Shown: positions 22,824 through 27,834 of the stretch, piece by piece
Layout: the number at the start of each line of letters is the position of its first letter
How positions within the stretch are numbered: position 1 is the stretch's first letter
Source of the DNA: an uncultured Oscillospiraceae bacterium
GTDB taxonomy: Bacteria; Bacillota; Clostridia; Oscillospirales; Ruminococcaceae
Direction of reading: 5' to 3'
DNA: 27,834 nt
Assembly (NCBI GenBank): GCA_900547015.1
Contig: URFD01000007.1
Coordinates: 1 to 27,834, forward strand
Notes under the pieces: model-generated
The model's input: only the letters and a program-made list of their open reading frames with translations
Database searches by the model: none
What the model was told of the DNA's origin: nothing
Program-made: the position numbers and the translations under genes

Positions 22824-23248
22824 TACTTTTCACACTCCTTTTCTTCTTTCTTGATAAATTTGCATTTTACTGGCAGTTTGTACATTGCCAGACGCATAGC
22901 TTCGCGAGCAAGCTCTTCCGATACGCCGCCGATTTCGAACATAACGGTGCCTGGTTTAACAACAGCTACCCAGTACTCCGGGCTACCTTTACCGGAACCC
23001 ATTCGGGTTTCAGCAGGTTTTTCTGTGATTGGTTTGTGTGGGAAGATCTTGATCCAAACCTGACCGCCACGTTTGATGTAACGGGTCATAGCGATACGAG
23101 CTGCCTCGATCTGGTTGGAGGTGATCCAAGATGGCTCCAGTGCCTGCAGACCAAAATCACCGTAAGCAACAAAGTTGCCTTTGTGAGCAGCGCCTTTCAT
23201 GCGGCCTCTGTGCTGTCTGCGGTATTTAACTCTTTTCGGGAGAAGCAT
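22823..23248 (-). CDS. rplP: 50S ribosomal protein L16
   Basis: A 141-residue L16 that helps form the A site of the 50S and contacts tRNA. It has [19 protein letters not shown] at the N-terminus, the [16 protein letters not shown] region near residue 82 and a basic, lysine-rich tail. The ATG overlaps the rpsC stop by one base (TAATG) and its own stop overlaps the rpmC start. Confidence 0.97.
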   Translation of the reverse strand: MLLPKRVKYRRQHRGRMKGAAHKGNFVAYGDFGLQALEPSWITSNQIEAARIAMTRYIKRGGQVWIKIFPHKPITEKPAETRMGSGKGSPEYWVAVVKPGTVMFEIGGVSEELAREAMRLAMYKLPVKCKFIKKEEKECEK

Positions 23249-23934
23249 TAGTTTTTGCCTCCTTCCTTACGAGGCTGTCTCTTTACTGCCTGGAGAACCT
23301 CTCCAGCGTAAATCCAGACTTTAACGCCAATTTTGCCGTAAGTAGTATTAGCTTCTGCAAAACCATAGTCGATGTCAGCTCTCAGAGTCTGAAGCGGAAT
23401 GGTACCTTCATGGTAATGCTCGCTTCTAGCGATCTCTGCGCCGCCCAGACGACCGGAAACCTGAACCTTGATACCCTGAGCACCCAGCTTCATGGTACGG
23501 CCGATGCACTGTTTCATTGCGCGGCGGAAGGAGATACGTCTTTCCAGCTGAGAAGCGATGTTCTCTGCAACGAGCTGTGCATTTTTGTCTGGCTGTTTTA
23601 CTTCAACGATGTTGATGAAAACTTTAACAGGAACTTCTCTGTCCTTGTTGATGATCTTTTCGCACTGTGTACGCAGCTTTTCGATCTCAGCTCCGCCTTT
23701 ACCGATAACCATGCCCGGTTTTGCACAGTGGATGTGGATTCTTACTTTGGTTGCGTCACGCTCGATCTCGATGCGTGGTACACCTGCGAGCTGCAGGCTG
23801 TTTTTAAGGAATTTACGCAGATTGTAATCCTCTACCAGGATATCGCCAAAAGCGTCGTCCTTAGCAAACCAGCGGGAATCCCAATTTTTGATGACACCGA
23901 CACGAATGCCGTGTGGATTAACTTTTTGTCCCAT
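23248..23934 (-). CDS. rpsC: 30S ribosomal protein S3
   Basis: A 228-residue S3 at the mRNA entry channel of the 30S, forming the helicase ring with S4 and S5. It begins [14 protein letters not shown] type 2 KH domain lies at about 39-107 with [13 protein letters not shown] (77-89). The C-terminal domain has [12 protein letters not shown] and [20 protein letters not shown] lies before the ATG. It is 19 nt after rplV and overlaps rplP by one base. Confidence 0.97.
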   Translation of the reverse strand: MGQKVNPHGIRVGVIKNWDSRWFAKDDAFGDILVEDYNLRKFLKNSLQLAGVPRIEIERDATKVRIHIHCAKPGMVIGKGGAEIEKLRTQCEKIINKDREVPVKVFINIVEVKQPDKNAQLVAENIASQLERRISFRRAMKQCIGRTMKLGAQGIKVQVSGRLGGAEIARSEHYHEGTIPLQTLRADIDYGFAEANTTYGKIGVKVWIYAGEVLQAVKRQPRKEGGKN

Positions 23935-23953
23935 AGTTTACCTCCTCCTTTGG

Positions 23954-24289
23954 CTATTCCTTTTCCTTCAGAACAATGGTGATGTTCGAAGTTCTCTTGA
24001 ATACTCTAAATGCTCTGCCCTGTGCTCTTGGTCTTACTCTCTTGAGAGTTGGACCCTCGCCGACGAAGCACTCTGCAACATAGAGGTTGTTCACATCCAT
24101 GTTGTGGTTGTTTTCTGCATTGGCAATTGCGGATTTCAAAAGCTTCTCTACTGGCTCACATGCGGCCTTTGGAGTGTGCTTCAGAATAGCCAAAGCTAAT
24201 TTGGTCGGCTTGTTTCGAATCAAATCAAGCACGATCTGCACTTTACGTGGTGCAATACGGGCATATTTCAGATAAGCCCTTGCTTCCAT
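23954..24289 (-). CDS. rplV: 50S ribosomal protein L22
   Basis: A 111-residue L22 whose hairpin lines the peptide exit tunnel together with L4 and is a site of macrolide-resistance changes in other species. It begins [20 protein letters not shown]. The tunnel hairpin is the basic segment around [16 protein letters not shown] (78-93), with no obvious unusual insertion. AGGAGG lies before the ATG. It is 25 nt after rpsS. Confidence 0.97.
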   Translation of the reverse strand: MEARAYLKYARIAPRKVQIVLDLIRNKPTKLALAILKHTPKAACEPVEKLLKSAIANAENNHNMDVNNLYVAECFVGEGPTLKRVRPRAQGRAFRVFKRTSNITIVLKEKE

Positions 24290-24314
24290 TTGTTATCCTC
24301 CTCTCGGCCCTTGC

Positions 24315-24587
24315 TTACTTAGACTTTTTAGCGCCAGCGTGGCCTCTATAGGTTCTTGTAGGAGCAAATTCTCCCAGCTTGTGTCCAACCATATCCTCGG
24401 TTACATAAACCGGAACATGTTTGCGACCGTCATGAACTGCAAATGTGTGTCCAACGAAATCAGGGAAGATTGTGGAAGAACGGCTCCAGGTTTTCAGAAC
24501 TCTCTTTTCTCCAGCAGCGTTCATTTCCTTTACCCTTTTGAGCAGTACAGGCTGTACAAAAGGTCCCTTTTTAATACTTCTACCCAT
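24315..24587 (-). CDS. rpsS: 30S ribosomal protein S19
   Basis: A 90-residue S19 of the 30S head, forming a complex with S13 near the A-site tRNA. It begins [11 protein letters not shown] and carries the signature [22 protein letters not shown] (33-54, given as its limits) and [26 protein letters not shown] lies before the ATG. It is 24 nt after rplB. Confidence 0.97.
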   Translation of the reverse strand: MGRSIKKGPFVQPVLLKRVKEMNAAGEKRVLKTWSRSSTIFPDFVGHTFAVHDGRKHVPVYVTEDMVGHKLGEFAPTRTYRGHAGAKKSK

Positions 24588-24611
24588 TAGTGTGTCTCCT
24601 TTCAGCCTGCA

Positions 24612-25445
24612 TTACTTAGCGTTGCGGCGTTTGACAATGTACTTGTCGGAGCTGTTGCTCTTCTTTCTGGTCTTATAGCCAAGAGCAGGTTTGCCCCAAG
24701 GAGTAACAGGGCCTGGACGGCCAACTGGGGATTTACCTTCACCACCACCGTGTGGATGGTCGCATGGGTTCATAACGGAACCGCGAACGGTAGGTCTCCA
24801 ACCCATGTGGCGTTTACGGCCAGCTTTACCAAGGGATACGTTCTCATGGTCGATGTTGCCTACCTGGCCAACAGTAGCCATGCAGTTAACCGGTACATTT
24901 CTCAGCTCGCCGGATGGCAGTCTGATCAGTGCCATGTTGCCTTCTTTTGCCATCAGCTGAGCCATGATACCAGCTGCACGAGCGAGCTGTGCGCCCTTGC
25001 CAGGATAAAGCTCAACGTTATGGATGAAGGTACCAACCGGAATGTTTGCCAGAGGCAGTGCGTTACCGGTCTTGATGTCTGCTTTTGCACCGGATTCGAT
25101 TACATCGCCAACCTTCAGTCCGTTTGGAGCGAGGATGTATCTCTTCTCGCCGTCTTCGTACTGAACCAGAGCGATATGAGCGGAACGGTTCGGGTCGTAC
25201 TCCAGAGTGAGTACAGTAGCAGGCATATCTACTTTGTTTCGTTTGAAATCTATAATGCGGTATTTTCTTCTGTTGCCGCCGCCACGGTGGCGAACAGTGA
25301 TTCTACCGTAGCTGTTACGTCCTGAATTCTTTTTCAGTGGAGCCAGCAGGCTTCTTTCAGGAGCAACCTTGGACAGCTCAGAGTAGTCAGTGGTTGTCAT
25401 CTGACGTCTTGCAGCTGTCGTTGGCTTGTAAAACTTAATAGCCAT
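24612..25445 (-). CDS. rplB: 50S ribosomal protein L2
   Basis: A 277-residue L2, one of the oldest 50S proteins, needed for subunit association and close to the peptidyl transferase centre. It shows [33 protein letters not shown] and the near-invariant C-terminal region [14 protein letters not shown] (with the conserved HPHGGGEG). The cysteine just before DHP replaces the valine seen in many bacteria (MNPVDHPHGGG). GAGGAGA lies before the ATG. It is 80 nt after rplW. Confidence 0.97.
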   Translation of the reverse strand: MAIKFYKPTTAARRQMTTTDYSELSKVAPERSLLAPLKKNSGRNSYGRITVRHRGGGNRRKYRIIDFKRNKVDMPATVLTLEYDPNRSAHIALVQYEDGEKRYILAPNGLKVGDVIESGAKADIKTGNALPLANIPVGTFIHNVELYPGKGAQLARAAGIMAQLMAKEGNMALIRLPSGELRNVPVNCMATVGQVGNIDHENVSLGKAGRKRHMGWRPTVRGSVMNPCDHPHGGGEGKSPVGRPGPVTPWGKPALGYKTRKKSNSSDKYIVKRRNAK

Positions 25446-25525
25446 GGTTTCACTCTCCTCATCATTTCTTTAGCGGGACTGAGTCAGATCCCATACAAGC
25501 AGAAGGGGGTTGTTCCTTCCGACGA

Positions 25526-25819
25526 TTACATCATGGAGTCAAAGAACTCGATGGTCTTGGAGTCCTCTGTCAAGGTTACGATTGCTTTTTTCCAATCAGC
25601 GGTGTAGCCGCCGTTGAGGCCCTGACGTTTGTATCTGCCGTTTACGTTCATGGTGTTGACCTTAGCAACCTTTACGCCAAACAGTTCTGCAACTGCTTTT
25701 GCAATCTCGATCTTGTTTGCGTCTTTTGCAACCTTGAAGGTGTACTTTTTGTTTGCAATACCCTGCATGCTAGCCTCGGTGATAACCGGCTTCAGGATGA
25801 TATCGTGTGCAGTTTTCAT
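25526..25819 (-). CDS. rplW: 50S ribosomal protein L23
   Basis: A 97-residue L23 at the tunnel exit, the main docking point for trigger factor and SRP. Typical parts are DIILKPVITEASM, KYTFKVAKDANKIEIAKAV and VAKVNTMNVNGRYKRQG. The ATG overlaps the rplD stop by one base, with GAGGAGGTG inside the end of rplD, so translation is coupled. The 80-nt gap to rplB holds two weak inverted repeats (including GGGA/TCCC) without a T tract. Confidence 0.97.
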   Translation of the reverse strand: MKTAHDIILKPVITEASMQGIANKKYTFKVAKDANKIEIAKAVAELFGVKVAKVNTMNVNGRYKRQGLNGGYTADWKKAIVTLTEDSKTIEFFDSMM

Positions 25820-26442
25820 TATGCGTACACCTCCTCGATCTTCTCGAGCGCGCTCTTTGCAACGATGAACTTATCGCAGTTCAGAATGTCGTATACATTG
25901 ATGGTGTTTACCAGAGCAGTTTTAACGCCCGGGATATTTGCTGCGCTCTTGATCAGTTTTGTATCAACTTCTGGCATTACGATAAGAGCTTTCTTATCAG
26001 CGCCCAAGTTGGAGAGCATTTCTACAACAGTTTTGGTTTTGAAGCTGTCTACTGCGATGTTGTCAACAACAATCATGTCGTTGCCAGCAACCTTTGCAGA
26101 GAAAGCAGATTTCAGAGCAAGTCTCTTAACTTTCTTTGGCAGCTCGTAGCTGTAATCTCTTGGCTTCGGACCCAGAGCGATACCGCCGTGTGTCCACTGT
26201 GGAGCTCTTGTGGAACCCTGTCTTGCACGTCCTGTACCTTTCTGTTTCCATGGTTTACGGCCACCGCCGGAAACCTCGGAGCGGGTCAGTGTGGACTGTG
26301 TGCCCTGACGCTGATTTGCAAGGTAGTTAACTACTGCAGCGTGCATAACGGAAGTGTTTGGTTCAATTCCGAAGATGGCATCGGAGAGGGTCATTTCGCC
26401 AACGCTCTTGCCGGTCATATCAAATACAGTAACCTGTGGCAT
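25819..26442 (-). CDS. rplD: 50S ribosomal protein L4
   Basis: A 207-residue L4 that contacts the exit tunnel and in E. coli represses the S10 operon by attenuation. The tunnel loop is KPWKQKGTGRARQGS (about 64-78), followed by RAPQWTHGG. The C-terminal half is the globular domain. AGGAGG lies before the ATG. It is 17 nt after rplC and overlaps rplW by one base. Confidence 0.97.
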   Translation of the reverse strand: MPQVTVFDMTGKSVGEMTLSDAIFGIEPNTSVMHAAVVNYLANQRQGTQSTLTRSEVSGGGRKPWKQKGTGRARQGSTRAPQWTHGGIALGPKPRDYSYELPKKVKRLALKSAFSAKVAGNDMIVVDNIAVDSFKTKTVVEMLSNLGADKKALIVMPEVDTKLIKSAANIPGVKTALVNTINVYDILNCDKFIVAKSALEKIEEVYA

Positions 26443-26459
26443 CGTGTTTCCTCCTTTCC

Positions 26460-27095
26460 TTAAGCCATCTTAACGCTGTCAGTGATGTATACTACGCCGT
26501 TTTTAGCACCCGGAATAGCACCCTTGATTGCGATAAGATTGTTTTCAACGTCTACTTTAACGATTTCGAGATTCTGAACGGTAACTCTTTCAGCACCCAT
26601 GTGACCTGGCAGGCCTTTGCCCTTGAATACACGGGAAGGGTCGGAACAAGCGCCGTTGGAACCTGCATGGTTAGCAACTGGGCCGGTACCGTGGGTAGCT
26701 TTCAAGCTGTGGTTGCCGTAACGTTTAATTGTGCCGGCGTAACCTTTACCTTTGGAAGTGCCGCATACGTCAACTTTGTCGCCGCTTGCGAAGACATCAG
26801 CTTTGATGAGGTCGCCGACATTGAGTGCAGCGCAATCATCGAGTCTGAACTCTCTGAGCACTTTCTTCATAGCAACGTCGCTCTTAGCGAAGTGGCCCTG
26901 AAGAGGTTTGTTTACGTGTTTGCTTGTGACCTCGCCAAAACCGATCTGCACGGCTTCGTAGCCATCGTTTTCGATTGTCTTTTTCTGAACGACGACACAA
27001 GGACCAGCTTCAATTACTGTTACGGGAATGAACTTTCCATTCTCGTCAAAAAGCTGTGTCATACCCAGCTTTTTGCCTACGATGCATTTTTGCAT
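26460..27095 (-). CDS. rplC: 50S ribosomal protein L3
   Basis: A 211-residue L3 whose long internal loop reaches the peptidyl transferase centre. It begins [20 protein letters not shown], with the loop segment [19 protein letters not shown] and GKGLPGHMG at about 120-160. AGGAGG lies 8 nt before the ATG. It is separated from rpsJ by a 136-nt gap with a stable hairpin (27184-27208). Confidence 0.97.
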   Translation of the reverse strand: MQKCIVGKKLGMTQLFDENGKFIPVTVIEAGPCVVVQKKTIENDGYEAVQIGFGEVTSKHVNKPLQGHFAKSDVAMKKVLREFRLDDCAALNVGDLIKADVFASGDKVDVCGTSKGKGYAGTIKRYGNHSLKATHGTGPVANHAGSNGACSDPSRVFKGKGLPGHMGAERVTVQNLEIVKVDVENNLIAIKGAIPGAKNGVVYITDSVKMA

Positions 27096-27121
27096 TGTAT
27101 ATACCTCCTATTGGTTATTGG

Positions 27122-27208
27122 TTGGCAGGGCATCCTGTCAACATTACCTTTGCAGACAAGCACGACTTCTTTTCGAAGGTGCCGGAGAAACTGGATTTCC
27201 GTTTCTCC
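27122..27208 (-). promoter_or_regulatory. Structured rpsJ-rplC intergenic region
   Basis: The 136-nt gap between rpsJ and rplC is unusually long for this operon. On the minus strand a perfect 8-bp stem GGAGAAAC/GTTTCTCC (27184-27191 and 27201-27208) with a 9-nt loop lies about 23 nt after the rpsJ stop. A second imperfect repeat is at 27122-27141 (TTGGCAGG/CCTGTCAA). Neither is followed by a T tract. The role may be protein-binding feedback or RNA processing. No promoter was recognised. Confidence 0.4.
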
Positions 27209-27231
27209 TAAATTTCAGTGGAAAACTCCGA

Positions 27232-27543
27232 TTAGAGTTTTACTTCGATTTCTACGCCTGCAGGAAGCTCAAGACCTTTGAGTGCCTCAACAGTTTTCTG
27301 TGTTGGTCTCAGTACGTCAATGAGTCTTTTGTGGGTTCTCATCTCAAACTGTTCGCGGGAATCTTTGTACTTATGAACAGCACGCAGGATGGTAACAACC
27401 TCTTTCTCGGTAGGGAGCGGAATAGGACCGGAAACTCTGGCACCTGTTCTGGTTACTACCTCAACGATTTTTGCTGCGGAAGAGTCTACCAACTGATAAT
27501 CGAAACCCTTCAGTCTGATTCTGATTTTTTCTTTGACTGCCAC
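27232..27543 (-). CDS. rpsJ: 30S ribosomal protein S10 (NusE)
   Basis: A 103-residue S10 of the 30S head; as NusE it also joins NusB in transcription antitermination. Characteristic stretches are [36 protein letters not shown] and [21 protein letters not shown] (the last split over about 56-76). The start is GTG at 27543 with AGGAGG 7 nt upstream. It is the first gene of the superoperon in this window. Confidence 0.97.
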   Translation of the reverse strand: MAVKEKIRIRLKGFDYQLVDSSAAKIVEVVTRTGARVSGPIPLPTEKEVVTILRAVHKYKDSREQFEMRTHKRLIDVLRPTQKTVEALKGLELPAGVEIEVKL

Positions 27544-27752
27544 ATCATCGCCTCCTTAGAGCATTTTTCTTGAGTGGGACGACGTCTTTTGGCATTCGGA
27601 CCGTTTGCCTTTTGGGCTTCGGACCCTCCTGCCAACAACAGCTATACTCTTGATCGTGTTGAACACGCTTCCGCGTGTTTCCTGACTTTCTAAATAAAAA
27701 ATCGGGCAAACCGCATAGCGCAGATTCACCCGGGACTTTAGACGGTCATGGC
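27544..27752 (-). promoter_or_regulatory. Leader region upstream of rpsJ
   Basis: About 290 nt upstream of rpsJ hold no recognisable gene. Visible elements are a 17-nt direct repeat with two mismatches (27586-27602 and 27609-27625, CTTTTGG..TTCGGACC on plus) and a perfect 7-bp hairpin with a GGAA tetraloop on the minus strand (AACACGC/GCGTGTT, 27662-27679). The AGGAGG is at about 27551-27556. I found no convincing sigma-A promoter on the minus strand; it may lie beyond the window, or be weak (TATAGC near 27641). The region is probably the 5' leader of the S10 transcript. Confidence 0.5.
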
Positions 27753-27776
27753 AAAAAAACCATTCGTCACGATCGG
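27753..27776 (-). terminator. Possible weak terminator of an upstream transcript
   Basis: On the minus strand an imperfect stem (CCGATCG with CGAATGG, 3-nt loop) at 27760-27776 is followed by seven T residues (27753-27759). It could end a gene located beyond the right edge. A competing hairpin CGGAA/TTCCG overlaps at 27774-27787. The stem is weak, so confidence is low. Confidence 0.3.
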
Positions 27777-27834
27777 AAATACTTCCGTGTTATAAAGCCG
27801 CCCGGTTTTAAATCGGACATACTCGGCGGAAATT

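Noticed and set aside
27749..27796. Plus-strand mini-frame starting MAKKPFVTIG upstream of rpsJ
   Set aside because: Only 15 codons, no RBS, and opposite the presumed leader; most likely chance.
1..27834. CRISPR arrays, insertion sequences, tRNA or rRNA genes
   Set aside because: No spaced identical repeats, transposase motifs, terminal inverted repeats with duplications or tRNA cloverleafs were seen.

Overview
The window looks like chromosomal DNA of a spore-forming, low-to-mid-GC Clostridia bacterium. An Oscillospirales-type gut organism is my best guess, but this is inference and not demonstrated. The evidence is a SpoIIID-type sporulation regulator, near-universal AGGAGG ribosome binding sites, consensus sigma-A promoters, rpsD placed inside the alpha operon, and zinc-type (cysteine-bearing) versions of S4, S14, L36 and adenylate kinase.

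Left part (1-11.7 kb), accessory and metabolic genes. On the minus strand at the left edge lies a fragment of a family 2 glycosyltransferase, preceded by spoIIID with a sigma-E-like promoter. Next comes an oligopeptide-binding lipoprotein gene (601-2640, minus) with a perfect consensus promoter and two overlapping operator-like dyads. Divergent from it is a short plus-strand operon of a nitroreductase and a MutT/Nudix hydrolase. A shared hairpin terminator separates this from a 1868-residue cytoplasmic c-di-GMP protein (3897-9503, minus) with seven PAS-like modules, a GAF-like region, three GGDEF domains (one intact, two degenerate) and a complete-looking EAL domain. Then follow iadA (isoaspartyl dipeptidase) and a second nitroreductase. 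That nitroreductase has a long structured leader with its own promoter and an intrinsic terminator, an arrangement like a riboswitch.

Right part (12.0-27.8 kb), the S10-spc-alpha ribosomal superoperon. It is read entirely on the minus strand, so transcription runs from right to left: rpsJ, rplC, rplD, rplW, rplB, rpsS, rplV, rpsC, rplP, rpmC, rpsQ, rplN, rplX, rplE, rpsN, rpsH, rplF, rplR, rpsE, rpmD, rplO, secY, adk, map, infA, rpmJ, rpsM, rpsK, rpsD, rpoA, rplQ. All 31 genes are intact. Several gene pairs overlap by one base (TAATG) or are 1-5 nt apart. Seven genes in the window use GTG or TTG starts. Structured non-coding gaps occur before rpsJ, between rpsJ and rplC, before infA, between rpsD and rpoA, and after rplQ.

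Most promising for novelty: the nitroreductase leader (11739-11891) with the adjoining triple-hairpin 3' region of rplQ; the paired four-cysteine PAS modules of the c-di-GMP protein; the dyad cluster in the oligopeptide-binding protein leader; and the repeat-bearing S10 leader. No insertion sequence, CRISPR array, tRNA or rRNA was seen.
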